Positions 32,365 to 42,296 of a DNA stretch of 64,000 nucleotides are shown in pieces; positions within the stretch are counted from its first letter, which is position 1, and the number at the start of each line of letters is the position of its first letter. The DNA comes from Vulcanisaeta sp. JCM 16159. GTDB lineage: Archaea; Thermoproteota; Thermoprotei; Thermoproteales; Thermocladiaceae. The DNA is taken from positions 166,361 through 230,360 of the forward strand of contig NZ_BBDN01000004.1 in NCBI RefSeq assembly GCF_001316265.1, read 5' to 3'. The notes under the pieces were generated by a model. The model was not told the DNA's origin. It saw only the letters and a list, made by a program, of their open reading frames with translations, and did not search any database. The translations under genes and the position numbers were made by a program.

Positions 32365-33195
32365 TTAGTGGTTGTTGGTATCATTAATGAATTGCCCCAA
32401 TAAATCCGCTATCCTAATTAACTCATTAATTCCCAATTGCCTAATGCGGGTGTTTACGTCAATACCCACGTTAATTATGGTATTTACGGCTTCCGGCCCA
32501 AGGTACTTATTGAGGACCCACCTGAGGATCCTATTCCTATGCCTAAAGAGTAGGTTCGTCACCGACTCCAGTATCCTTATGTCACTGTAACAGGGCTCCC
32601 TCCTAGTCATCATCACTAACGTTGAATAGACCTCAGGGCTTGGATAAAAGGAGTCTGGTGGGTACGTGCTCAAGACGTTCACGGAGTAATTACATTGGGT
32701 GATTATGCTTAGCCTGCCATAATTATCACTACCAGGCCCACTGACGAGCCTATCGGCAACCTCGCGTTGTATCGTTAATAAGGCCATTGGGATTCTCTCC
32801 TTGATTATCCTAATTATTAATGGTGACGTTATTGAGTACGGCACATTGGAAATCAATACGTCAGTATTTGGCCATGGAATCCTCAAGGCATCACCTTGGA
32901 TCACGGATACGTTACCCAAGCCACTTAACACACGCTCGGCAATCCTCACGAGCCTTCCATCAATCTCTATGGTAATTACCTGGGAAGCCACCCTGGCCAG
33001 GTAATACGTTAGTACACCAATCCCAGTACCCACCTCAAGAACCCTCGAACCACCTGGTACATGCTTGACAATGTCTCTTATGACTGTTGGGTCAACAACG
33101 AAGTGCTGGCTCAACCTCTTTATTGGCCTTAACCTATACTTAGTGATTAATCTCATTAGGTCATCCCTAGTCACAACGTCAATATCAGGCAGCAT
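32365..33195 (-). CDS. ksgA: rRNA adenine N6-dimethyltransferase (KsgA/Dim1)
   Basis: Dimethylates two adjacent adenosines near the 3' end of 16S rRNA. The intact 276-residue protein has the N-terminal SQHFVVDPTVIRDIV, the SAM-binding EVGTGIGVLTYYLA (about residue 55), the acidic VITIEIDGRL and the catalytic SNVPYSITSPLI (N-x-P-Y motif). YPPDSFYPSPEVYSTLV follows family order. It lies 7 bp beyond the convergent end of rnz. Confidence 0.95.
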   Translation of the reverse strand: MLPDIDVVTRDDLMRLITKYRLRPIKRLSQHFVVDPTVIRDIVKHVPGGSRVLEVGTGIGVLTYYLARVASQVITIEIDGRLVRIAERVLSGLGNVSVIQGDALRIPWPNTDVLISNVPYSITSPLIIRIIKERIPMALLTIQREVADRLVSGPGSDNYGRLSIITQCNYSVNVLSTYPPDSFYPSPEVYSTLVMMTRREPCYSDIRILESVTNLLFRHRNRILRWVLNKYLGPEAVNTIINVGIDVNTRIRQLGINELIRIADLLGQFINDTNNH

Positions 33196-33258
33196 TACCC
33201 AAGCACTTTATGGAACAATGCTAAAAACCTTTTAAGTAGGGTCCTCACATCATTCAAG

Positions 33259-33867
33259 GTGTCGTCATTAATAGGGGTGGTTAATGTCGTAAATACGATA
33301 CTTAATACCCCAAGGATTGGGTGGCTACAACGTGGGGTTCCCCAAGCCATCGCCGAGAGCGTTGGGGATCACGTACTGCTCACTAGCTATCTCGCATTGA
33401 TACTATGCAATAGTGTGCATAAGGTAGATAGCGACATCAATGCCGATAAGTGCACGTCAATGGCGCTCATTCATGACGCCCACGAAGCCTTAATAGGCAA
33501 TGTGAGTAATAGTGCCCGTTCATTAATTAGTAATTGGAGGGACATCGAGACTAGGCTATTCGATGAGCTTCAATTTCCCGAGGAATTACGTAATTACTTC
33601 CGTGAGTATAGGTATGGACTGAGCATTGAGGGTAGAATTGTGAATCTCTCGGATAAATTAGCGACACTAATTAGGGCATGCATTTACGCCGGGGCTGGTT
33701 ATGACACGAAGGAACTAATTATCAATTATAAGGAATTAATTGAAAAGTTGCTGAGTGAGTTCACAGGCAATGTTGGGCAGGTCATTAGTAATATCGTTAA
33801 GCCAATCCTTTCATGGTGTGATGACCGTGCCATCACTCACACCCTCAGTAATGAGTCTCCTCAATGA
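33259..33867 (+). CDS. HD-domain phosphohydrolase (YfbR/YGK1-like)
   Basis: An intact 202-residue protein with HD-superfamily ligands in order: His in ESVGDHVLLTSYLA, His-Asp in ALIHDAHEALIGN (about residues 72-75) and Asp in NLSDKLATL. This pattern fits 5'-deoxynucleotidase-like enzymes that hydrolyse dNMPs. Start is GTG 33259, with an internal GTG possible. It is divergent from ksgA and overlaps the convergent pyrH gene by 57 bp, so the last ~19 residues may be non-essential or the stop misplaced by an indel. Confidence 0.82.
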   Translation: MSSLIGVVNVVNTILNTPRIGWLQRGVPQAIAESVGDHVLLTSYLALILCNSVHKVDSDINADKCTSMALIHDAHEALIGNVSNSARSLISNWRDIETRLFDELQFPEELRNYFREYRYGLSIEGRIVNLSDKLATLIRACIYAGAGYDTKELIINYKELIEKLLSEFTGNVGQVISNIVKPILSWCDDRAITHTLSNESPQ

Positions 33868-34488
33868 ACTCAACTTGCCACAACCAACCACGTAGATCGT
33901 AATACCACTCCTCTGGGCTATGCTTAATGCCCATGGATCGAGTAAGTCGTAAGTACCAGCCACCGTCCTTGACTTAAGCATGGCCATTAACTCCCCAATG
34001 CTCACCCTATCTAGCCTCTTGGCATTGGGGTCAACCCTCGGATCGCTCGTATAGACCGCGTCCACGTTTGCACAATCAATTAGCCTCCTAATACCTAGGG
34101 ACTCACTCACGAGTAACGCCACTGTGGCTGTTGATTGGCCTGGTTGAAAACCACCCGTAATCACCAACCTACCTGTTGACCATGCCCTAAAGACCTCATC
34201 AATGCTGGTGGGTATTGGTAGGTAGGCTATGTCACTAAGGGCGGAGGCCAATAATTGGGCGTTTAACCTGCTGGCTGATATGCCGAGCATGTCCAGCAGT
34301 GACTCGTTTATACCCATTTTCCTACCAATATCTATGTACCTACGCGCTAAGGACCCGCCACCAGTTACTACAGCCATCTTATAGCCGTTCCTCCAAAAAT
34401 CACGAATTAAGTCCACGTACTTAGGCAGTAAGTCCTCGCTATCAAATAAATGACCACTTAACTTAAGCGTGAATGGTCCCTGCATCAT
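33811..34488 (-). CDS. pyrH: UMP kinase, archaeal type
   Basis: Phosphorylates UMP to UDP in pyrimidine synthesis. The intact 225-residue amino-acid-kinase fold shows TLKLSGHLF, VVTGGGSLARRYI (phosphate loop), ITGGFQPGQST, CANVDAVYTSDPRVDPNAK and a late GTYDLLDPWAL. The length matches the short archaeal PyrH class. It is followed 27 bp upstream on the same strand by an unknown 172-residue gene (34516-35034). Confidence 0.93.
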   Translation of the reverse strand: MMQGPFTLKLSGHLFDSEDLLPKYVDLIRDFWRNGYKMAVVTGGGSLARRYIDIGRKMGINESLLDMLGISASRLNAQLLASALSDIAYLPIPTSIDEVFRAWSTGRLVITGGFQPGQSTATVALLVSESLGIRRLIDCANVDAVYTSDPRVDPNAKRLDRVSIGELMAMLKSRTVAGTYDLLDPWALSIAQRSGITIYVVGCGKLSSLRRLITEGVSDGTVITP

Positions 34489-34515
34489 TCACTAAGTCGT
34501 TGGTTAGTGAATTCT

Positions 34516-35034
34516 TTAAGTTTTCTTAACTAGGTCGTTTATTGCCCTGGTAATGCCGTTGGATACGTAAACCGGCAAATCACCGAGGTTTAGGCTTGGC
34601 GTTCTGCCTTCGCATACGTACTGCAACTTCTCAAGACTTTTAGTAAGGAATTCCTTGATTAGGTCATAATGGTCAGCGCCTATTAGTGGCTGCATATACG
34701 AGTCCACTGAACAATCATTATCATACCACTCCTTAAAGAACTTGGCGGATGCAATTAACTTATTGAACGAGTCAATCGTTATTTCCTCATTATTAAGCAT
34801 AATGACCACCTGTGTATTGAGTAGCTTCCTAATGACCTTAACCTTAACAAACCCTAGATCACAAGGCCTTTTCTGCTTAATGCACTCTGCAACTTCATTA
34901 CTCACAGCAAGTATTTTCATTAATTCCCTATTCCTCTCATACTCACTCTTACATCTGCAGATCTGCTGCATGACCTTTACAAAGCGTGACCTATACTCCT
35001 CAGTCAATACCTCGATAACGTCGTAGCTACGCAT
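34516..35034 (-). CDS. Uncharacterised protein, 172 residues
   Basis: An intact, mostly helical protein with six Cys (ICRCKSEYERN, ECIKQKRPCDLGF, NDCSVDS, YVCEGRTP) and no transmembrane segment. I do not recognise a family. It is transcribed with pyrH downstream and cren7 upstream on the same strand, so it may be part of that transcript. The pairs of Cys could bind metal, but the spacing is not that of a standard zinc ribbon. Confidence 0.65.
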   Translation of the reverse strand: MRSYDVIEVLTEEYRSRFVKVMQQICRCKSEYERNRELMKILAVSNEVAECIKQKRPCDLGFVKVKVIRKLLNTQVVIMLNNEEITIDSFNKLIASAKFFKEWYDNDCSVDSYMQPLIGADHYDLIKEFLTKSLEKLQYVCEGRTPSLNLGDLPVYVSNGITRAINDLVKKT

Positions 35035-35093
35035 TCCTAGGTTTAAAGCATTAATTATTTTTAAGGTATTCTCATTAACTAATACAGGCTTGG

Positions 35094-35275
35094 TTACTCT
35101 GCCTTGCCAATGGCCTTCCTAACGACCTTACCACCTGGCATTTGAAAAGCCCTATTATGACACCCCTCCTGCCCTTTGGCGCGAGCATCCATACCTTGAT
35201 AGGCTTAAGCTTCATTACCTGACCGTCACAATCAACTTCATATTCTCTCTCCATGTAACTTGATAGTTCTGCCAT
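35094..35275 (-). CDS. cren7: Cren7 chromatin protein (frameshifted at a homopolymer)
   Basis: Small DNA-bending chromatin protein of Crenarchaeota. The core KVWMLAPKGRRGVIIGLFK matches Cren7's conserved DNA-binding strands and loop. Adding one base to the T-run at 35141-35143 (A-run on the coding strand) gives KMPGGKVVRKAIGKAE and a stop at 35094, about 60 residues, the exact family size. The uncorrected frame instead ends in an unrelated tail. This is strong evidence that the break is a sequencing error. Confidence 0.88.
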
Positions 35276-35640
35276 CGTACTCTAGTTATTATTCTATCCT
35301 TAATAAATAATCATAGCCATAAACAATGCATAAATCAATATTTATAATGCTCTTTCTACACGGGTAATTACAAGAACAAAAACGTACAATACGCTATAGT
35401 TGCATACTAATAATTGCAGTTTTTACGATAATCACTGCGGCAGTAAATCAAGGTTTAAGCATTCACAAATATCATCGGAACACTATATGACCTAGGAAAG
35501 TTTTTATTATTGTGAAACCTGGTATTATTAAAATACTGATATAAGATGAGGGGTCCCAAGCACTGATGAGAGGATGAGACGCACGTTGGTGCATCGTGTT
35601 ATGATAATAATTATAAACTGTAAGAATTACATCTTAATTA
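35276..35640. other. 365-bp intergenic region without recognised gene
   Basis: Divergent region between cren7 and the DapB-like gene. AT-rich TATA-like tracts occur at both ends (taataaataatc near 35305; ataataattataaact near 35602-35620). The segment 35545-35605 is more GC-rich and contains tgatga and ctga boxes, weakly reminiscent of a C/D-box guide RNA. The boxes overlap and no terminal D box follows, so no RNA gene is called. Confidence 0.4.
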
Positions 35641-36630
35641 ATGACCATTAGGGCCGTGATTTACGGCGTGGGCCCCATTGGTCAATTAATAGCTCGGGTT
35701 GCGTTCAGCAGAGGTTTCGATATAGTTGGCGCGATCGATATTGACCCGCAGAAGGTTGGTAAGGACCTCGGTGAGGCTATTGGACTTGGTAAAACCCTGG
35801 GCATCAGAATTGAGAGCAATGCCGACAAGGCCCTTAAGGATGCCAAACCTGATGTTGTCCTCCACTCAACGGGTAGCTTTTTCGATAGGATCTACCCACA
35901 GATAATGAAGGCAATTAGGGCCGGCGCCGACGTTGTGTCAACATGCGAAACACTGGCATGGCCCTGGTATAGGTACCCAGACCTCGCAGAGCTTGTTGAT
36001 AATTATGCGAGAAGCCGTGACGTAACGGTACTTGGGGCTGGTGTTAATCCAGGTTTCGTATTTGATGCATTACCCGCTGTGTTATCCGTGACATTAACGA
36101 GACTTGATAAGATCACCGTGATTAGATCCCTAGATGCTTCAAAGAGGAGGTACTCCTTCCAGAAGAAGATTGGCTTGGGCATGATGCCGAGCCAATTCAC
36201 GGATGCGTTGGGTAGGGGTGAGATAACGGCCCACGTAGGCTTCGCAGAGTCAGTACTGCTCCTGGCCAATATCACAGGACTTAAACTGGACAGGGTTGAG
36301 GAGGGGCAGGAGGCATTAATTGCGGAGAGAAATTACGAAACGCAGTACTTCAAGATCGAGCCTGGGCAGGTAAAGGGTGTCGTTGGTCATGGAAGCGGCT
36401 TCATCAATGGTAAGGAGGTTGTTAGGGTTGAGTTGAGGGCCTGCGTTGGCTGTGAGGACTTTGAGGAGGTTAGGCTTGAGGGTGACCCACCAATCACTTG
36501 GAGGAGTACCGGAACGCCTGGTGACCCAGCCACCGCAGCCGTGATTGTGAACCTAATACCAAGGGTCTTGAACGCAAGGCCGGGGTTAATCACACTCAAG
36601 GATTTAATTAACTACTCATACACGGCCTAG
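35641..36630 (+). CDS. DapB-like dehydrogenase (2,4-diaminopentanoate dehydrogenase type)
   Basis: An intact 329-residue NAD(P)-dependent oxidoreductase. A Rossmann fold opens with RAVIYGVGPIGQLIARVA, and IVGAIDIDPQKVGKDLGE follows. The DVVLHSTGSF and DVVSTCETLAWPW blocks and the GAGVNPGFVFDALP loop are shared with 2,4-diaminopentanoate dehydrogenase and dihydrodipicolinate reductase-related proteins. Archaeal members without the ornithine pathway exist and have unknown substrates. It is convergent with fdhA, 10 bp apart. Confidence 0.8.
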   Translation: MTIRAVIYGVGPIGQLIARVAFSRGFDIVGAIDIDPQKVGKDLGEAIGLGKTLGIRIESNADKALKDAKPDVVLHSTGSFFDRIYPQIMKAIRAGADVVSTCETLAWPWYRYPDLAELVDNYARSRDVTVLGAGVNPGFVFDALPAVLSVTLTRLDKITVIRSLDASKRRYSFQKKIGLGMMPSQFTDALGRGEITAHVGFAESVLLLANITGLKLDRVEEGQEALIAERNYETQYFKIEPGQVKGVVGHGSGFINGKEVVRVELRACVGCEDFEEVRLEGDPPITWRSTGTPGDPATAAVIVNLIPRVLNARPGLITLKDLINYSYTA

Positions 36631-36640
36631 TCCTAAGGTA

Positions 36641-39336
36641 TCACCTCTTTAACTTCTCAATACGTACCCTGGTATCCTTATACGCAGGTGTCTTGGTAAT
36701 AGGATTCAACACGGCAGGGACTAAAGCATTTGCCAGAAGTTCTGGGTAATGGAAGGTCGTGAATAACACACCCCTTGGAACTCTAGCCGAAGCCTTAACC
36801 CTAGCCAGCACCTCACCAACCGGTGAGACTAACCTAACGATCTCACCATCCTCAACACCCTCAACCCTCATATCCTCGGGATTCACCTCAACAATAGGTC
36901 CCCTCCAAATGACCTTAAGTACTGGCGACCTCGACGTCATGGTTGCGGTATGGTACTGTGCCCTCTCCCTACCAATAATTAATGAATACGGGTAAAGCCT
37001 CTCCATAACCACGTCAAGGCCTCTCCAACCAATTACCCTAAACCTAGCCCTACCTCTTGGGAACCCATCGGCATATAGTATTGGAGTACCTGGACTAGAC
37101 CCACCCGGCACTGGCCATTGAAGCCCACCCTCGCGCTCAAGTCTCTCATGACCTAAACCACTAAATACCGGTGCTACCCTCGCCATCTCCTTCATTATGT
37201 CAGAGCTATCCCTAAAGCCCATGTCATAACCAAGCCTCCTAGCCAACTCAATAAAAACCCACCAATCAGGCTTTGCATCACCTGGCGGATCAACAACCTT
37301 CCTCGTTAATTGCAACCTCCTCTCCGTATTCGTGAATGTACCGTAATCCTCAAGGGCCGCAGACGCCGCTGGCAATACCACATCAGCGTACTCGGCAGTC
37401 TCAGTCATGAAGATGTCCTGAACAACCAAGAACTCTAACCTACTCAACGCCTCAGCGACGGCCTTACTGTCTGGGTGCGACCTAACGCTATTCTCACCAA
37501 CTATATAGAGCATCTTTATCAAGCCCCTCTTAGCCATATCAATCATTTCTGTACTCCTAAAACCAACAAAGGACGGCAATCTACATCTCCAAACCTCCTC
37601 AAAGCGCCTCCTAACCTCCGGATCCATCAACGATTGATAGCCAGGCAACCTACCTGGTGCGCACCCAACATCGGCTCCTCCCTGAACGTTATTCTGGCCC
37701 CTAAGTGGCATAAGGCCTGTGCCTGGCTTACCAACGTTGCCCGTTAGCAATGCCAGATTTATCAGCGCTGATACGTTCTCCGTACCATTCTCATGCTCAG
37801 TAATGCCGAGGGTCCACATAATCATTGACGGCTTCTCAAGCGCATAAAGCCTAGCAACCTCCTTAATAACGTCCTTAGGTATTCCGGTCACATTCTCAGC
37901 AAATTCGAGGGTAAATGCGCCAAGACTCCTTACCCAATCCTCGAAGCCCTCAGTATACTTATCAATGAAGCCCTTATCATACCAACCCATGTCAATTATG
38001 TACCTGGCCATTGCGGAGAATAGTACGACATCCGTACCAGGCTAATGAGGAGCTCATACTCGGCGTACCTTGCTAACTCGGTATGTATTGGGTTAACGAT
38101 TATTAAGTGGGCACCCTGCTTAGCAGCCCTCTTGACGTAGGCCGCGATGACCGGGTGTGTTTCATTCATGTTGGAGCCAACCACGATTATTGTTCTTGAG
38201 TTCAGCACGTCCCTAATTGGGTTGGTCGCGGCGCCAAAACCAAGTTGTGCGGCTAGCGACCATGCTGAGGGTTCATGGCATAGTGTTGCTGATTGATCAA
38301 TACTGTCAGTACCAATGGCGCACCTCATGAACTTCTGGAATGCGTAAATGCTCTCGTTGGTACTCCTGTCACTCATTATACCGCCAATCGCGGCTGGTCC
38401 ATACTTGTTGAGGATCTCCCTAATCTTACTAGCTATTAGGTCTAGGGCCTCATCCCACGTGGCCTCCCTAAATACCTCATGAATAGGCCTACCGTTGAGT
38501 GGACCCTTAGGAACATTGGGTCTTCTGATTAATGGTTTGGTAAGTCTCTCAGGGCTATTAACGTAGTGATACCCGAACTTACCCTTAACACAGAGCTTAC
38601 CTTCATTTGCAGGCCCGTAAGCGCCCCTAGCCCAGATAACCCTGCCATCCTTAACCCCATACTCGACTTGACAACCAGTGCCGCAGTATGGACATGTGGT
38701 CTCAACAACCTTATCAGCAGGTACCCAACCCTTCTCCATCAAAGCACCAGTTGGGCATGCATCAACACACGCGCCGCAACTAACACAGCTTGACATACCC
38801 ATTGAAGTATCGAGGTCAAAGCCAACCCTGGTGCCTGAGCCCCTACCTATTACCGCGATGACATCGTTATTCTGATCAATACCACAGGCAATCACGCATT
38901 TCCTACACATTACACAGGCGGATGGATTAAATATTATTGCTGGGTGCGTATCATCAACCTTAACGTCAGGCATCACTGGCGCTGGTTCAAGGCCGTACTT
39001 AACCGCGTACTCACACACCCTACACCTCATTTGCTCCTCCTTACTCCTGTGGGTATGATTCTTCAGTAAGAGCCTTAGTAAGGTCTTCCTGGCCTCAGTA
39101 ACTCTCGCACTCTCGGTCTCGATCTTCATACCCTCCGATACCTTGGTTATGCATGACGGCATCAACCTACCATTAACCTCAACAACGCATATCCTGCAGG
39201 AACCATTTGCGAAGCCCTCGTAGTAGCACAGTGTCGGTATTTCAATGCCATGCCTCCTGACCAGGTTTAGTATTGTCTCTTCCTCGAGGGCCTCAACCTC
39301 CTTACCGTTTAGGACCACCTTGACCATACCCATCAC
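36641..39336 (-). CDS. fdhA: Formate dehydrogenase alpha subunit, molybdopterin/Fe-S (frameshifted)
   Basis: Large catalytic subunit of about 898 residues that oxidises formate to CO2. Domains in order: N-terminal [2Fe-2S] (CYYEGFANGSCRICVVE), His/Cys linker (HTHRSKEEQMRCRVC), two [4Fe-4S] ferredoxin motifs (CVMCRKCVIAC, CVSCGACVDACP), the Fdh 4Fe-4S domain (CPYCGTGC), then the Mo/W bis-MGD domain. The metal ligand is Cys in ATLCHEPS, where some enzymes have selenocysteine. One shift near 38000-38040. GTG 39336, ATG 39333 and ATG 39327 are candidate starts; the last has an aggtgat ribosome-binding site 5 nt upstream. It overlaps the end of the NuoEF fusion, implying coupling. NADH-quinone NuoG relatives are the alternative. 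Confidence 0.87.
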
Positions 39337-40879
39337 CTGAAATGAACGCCAGCCCTACAGACGCCCCTTACGTGCTCCTCAAACTCATCCCTAAACTGAG
39401 TAAGTGCATCAAGAAACACCTTGCCGGCAGACATGCCGAGGCCGCAGAGTGAGGTCTCCATCATAGTCCTCGCCACCGACTCAGCCACTTAAGGTCTTCC
39501 TCACTCGCCTTACCTGCACTAATCCTCTCAAGGACCTCAACCAACTCCTTAGTACCCAACCTACATGGCTCACACCTACCGCATGACTCATGGGAGAAGA
39601 ACCTCTCAACCTCAAGCATTACGTCGACAATACACCTATTGTTGGATAAGGCAATAATTACTCCAGGACCGAGGAAAACCCCGAGCTTCCTCGTATCCTC
39701 AGGCGTAAGCCTTACCCTAATCTTTGATGAGTGGACAAGGCCTGAGGAAACCCCACCAACAAAGGCGGCCTTAACATTCTCCTCCTTAGTCCCTGCCTTC
39801 GCCAATAACTCGTTGAGACTTACTGTCAATCTCTCCTTGTAAAGGCCTGGCTTATCCACATCGCCTGTGACGCAGAAGTACTTCTCAATAGTTATCTCCT
39901 TACCCTCGTAATAATTGCCCAGGAGCACGGGCACCGCTGCGATAACCTCTACATTAATTACTGCGGTGGCTTACCGAATAGGCCGGCCTCCGTTGGGTCA
40001 GGAGGCCTTAATCTAGGCTCGCCCCTATTTCCCTCGAGTGAGTTTATCAATGCCGTTTCCTCACCAACTATGTAGGGAGAACCAACAAGCGAGACTGTAA
40101 TGGGAGGTAACCTATTAAGTAAGCCACTACTCTCTAGGAATGGCTTTAACTCATTGAGTGCCTTATCAAGCATCATCTTAGCATTCCTAAATCTCTCATT
40201 AACTGCTATGATTACCTCATCAACATTAAGGGCGAGCGAAAGCAGTAATGCACCCTCGAGCAATTGATGAGTATTCCTCTCCATTATAAGCTATCCTTAA
40301 AACCGCCAGGTTCACCCTCATGACCATTAACAACCAGGTACTTAGGCCTATTGGCACTACTTGCCAAAGCCTTAAACCTACTTAGGGCACCACCGCCAAG
40401 TAGACCAACCTTAACGAGTAATTCAAGTATGAAGAGCTTATTATCTTCATTAAGGAATTTCTCAAAGTACTTATAGCCACCCCTCGCTATGTACTTATCG
40501 AGGGGTTCGTATTGAGATTGAACGTAATCAATCCTTGATTCCTCGATTTCTCTGAACTCACCATTAATGAACGTGTAATACTTATCACCCATCCTAACCA
40601 CTGGACCTTATCGCAATAACCAAGGCAGTAAGTAATGGAGTATTTAATGCCACGCCTCTCCAACTCTTTAGTGACCTCCCTGGCGCCCTTCAATAGGCAT
40701 GGAAGGCCCATGCATACCTGGACCTCTGAGTAATCATGAAAGTAGAATGTTGATAACGTCTTAACTGTTGATAGGGGTAGGCCATACTTATCGGCTATTT
40801 TCTTAAGCTCATCATCGGATGTAATTTTCCTTTCAATTATCTCCTTACTTGCCTCATGTAGTCTTGCCCTATAATCCAT
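39333..40879 (-). CDS. Fused NuoE-NuoF-type diaphorase subunit of formate dehydrogenase (frameshifted)
   Basis: About 515 residues. The N-terminal NuoE part (from ATG 40879) has the thioredoxin-like [2Fe-2S] Cys set CMGLPCLLKGA and YCLGYCDKG. It runs without a stop/start into a NuoF part: LVVNGHEGEPGGFKD (FMN/NAD region), GLFGKP, then ESCGRCEPCRLGTKE and a late Cys for the [4Fe-4S] cluster. Four shifts (about 40605, 40285, 39945, 39480) are repaired by continuity. The usual FMN glycine loop GRGGAGFP is diverged to GLLGGGALSRF. It would pass formate electrons from FdhA to NAD(P). Confidence 0.82.
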
Positions 40880-40998
40880 GTTGGAAAAGCACGTTAAGGA
40901 TTTAAAGGTATTTCGGGCCGTAATGTGTAGTGGGTTATTAGGCTTAGTTATTTTGAGTAATTGGGTGTTAAATGCTGGGTTCATGGGTTATTAATGAT

Positions 40999-41333
40999 AT
41001 GGTCAGGATAGTTAGGATCAATAATTATGCAGATCTCAATAAGGTACTCATTGATTTAAGACCGGGCGAGTGCGCATTATTACTTACTAAGCAGTTTGAT
41101 GAATCGTTAAGGTACGTGGATGGCGTTGCACGGTATTACTGAGGAGCATTAGGGATAAAACCGAGGTGGACTACCTACTCGCCGCCGGTAACAAGGTCCT
41201 ATGCATATCCATGGATGGATTCGGCCTACTAAGTGAATACGCATTGTCAAGGCTTAAATACGTAATAATAACACGCCAACCTTCAGAAGCAGATACCAAA
41301 CTCTTCAAGATACTATTAAACATAACTCAATAA
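40999..41333 (+). CDS. Small uncharacterised protein, about 110 residues (frameshifted)
   Basis: ATG 40999 reads MVRIVRINNYADLNKVLIDL and continues in another frame, after a shift near 41145, as LRSIRDKTEVDYLLAAGNKV, ending at TAA 41333. Codon choice matches the neighbours. The pattern of a basic beta strand, helix, beta strand and helix is weakly like the small archaeal SepF-type fold, but I cannot support that assignment. It sits between the divergent NuoEF gene and the convergent vapC. Confidence 0.5.
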
Positions 41334-41335
41334 AC

Positions 41336-41737
41336 TTACTTATTACCGAGCCATACCCTCTTCACCGTACCTACTCTGTCAAAGTCCTTATCCTCACTTA
41401 CGATTATGTTAATCCCATTATTTAGCATCACTGCCACGTGAATGGCATCAGACGGCTTTAACACACCTATGTACTTCTTGGCGGTTTCGTACTCATTTAA
41501 ACCAATGCTAACAATTTTTACGTAGGGTAGTACTACATTGTCAAGAAATCTTATGGTATCCTCATACCTGATACCATACTTCTTTCTCGAAATATAGATA
41601 ACCTCATCAAGCACCAAGGCGTCGGTATACAGCGTATTCCTCCTCATGAGGAGGTTCCTAAAGAATTTAACAATACTTTCCTCGCCTGCATTTAAGTATA
41701 TAAGCACGTTGGCGTCTAAAAACATCATATACCTCAC
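41336..41737 (-). CDS. vapC: PIN-domain toxin ribonuclease (VapC)
   Basis: An intact 133-residue PIN nuclease expected to cleave RNA when not bound by its antitoxin. Acidic residues for the metal site are in FLDANVLIY (D), LVLDEVIYIS (E), KPSDAIHVAVM (D) and IIVSEDKDFDRVG (D). The GTG start at 41737 overlaps the vapB stop by 4 bp (GTGA), a sign of translational coupling. Confidence 0.92.
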   Translation of the reverse strand: MRYMMFLDANVLIYLNAGEESIVKFFRNLLMRRNTLYTDALVLDEVIYISRKKYGIRYEDTIRFLDNVVLPYVKIVSIGLNEYETAKKYIGVLKPSDAIHVAVMLNNGINIIVSEDKDFDRVGTVKRVWLGNK

Positions 41738-42034
41738 TCAAACTCGTCCTCCAGGCTTAAACCACCGAGCTCGCCTAGCTTTGGCTTAACACGTACATAT
41801 TTTTTTAATAGTTTCCAGATGCTCCTTAATTTTTCTATCAAATTCATTAATATCTTCATTAGGTGCTAACCTAATTATTATCTCACTATCCTTAACCTTA
41901 ATCATTAACTCATCCCCATCCCTAATACCTAAAGTCTCTCTAATGGCCTTTGGTATCGTAATACGGCCTCTCCTCACCCTAACTCGATACTCAGGTGTCT
42001 CACTCATAGACCTCCTTAATTTATACCGATACAC
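41734..42034 (-). CDS. vapB: AbrB-type antitoxin (VapB), frameshifted in a T7 homopolymer
   Basis: SpoVT-AbrB DNA-binding core GRITIPKAIRETLGIRDGDE at residues 20-39, followed by a helical toxin-binding tail. As read, the frame stops at 41786, but one extra base in the seven-T run at 41800-41806 extends it as KYVRVKPKLGELGGLSLEDE to a TGA that overlaps vapC's start. The extended form, about 100 residues, is the likely true product. It forms an operon with vapC and probably represses its own promoter. Confidence 0.85.
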
Positions 42035-42296
42035 CTATATATTAAATCTTAATCCATAATCATTGCCTTAATTCATGATCCATGTCAACTCTATACATGG
42101 AATTCTCAGCCATGGCCCCCTGTGGCAGTTTGTAGGTGAATTATGATTAATGTACTTGACCGTGGCCGCCGTGGTTGACCTAGTCCTGGGTTTAATATTA
42201 CTTATTTAAAAATACGAGTACTTAATGCGTTATTCTAAGCGATAATCATTAATCATTTCAGTTAACGCTTATATTCTGGGAATACTCGCCATATCC

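Noticed and set aside
35545..35605. Possible C/D-box guide RNA upstream of the DapB-like gene
   Set aside because: tgatga and ctga boxes overlap each other, no terminal D box follows, and no guide with an rRNA target can be shown by eye.
36641..39336. Selenocysteine in formate dehydrogenase
   Set aside because: The metal-ligand position is an ordinary Cys codon in ATLCHEPS and no in-frame TGA occurs there.
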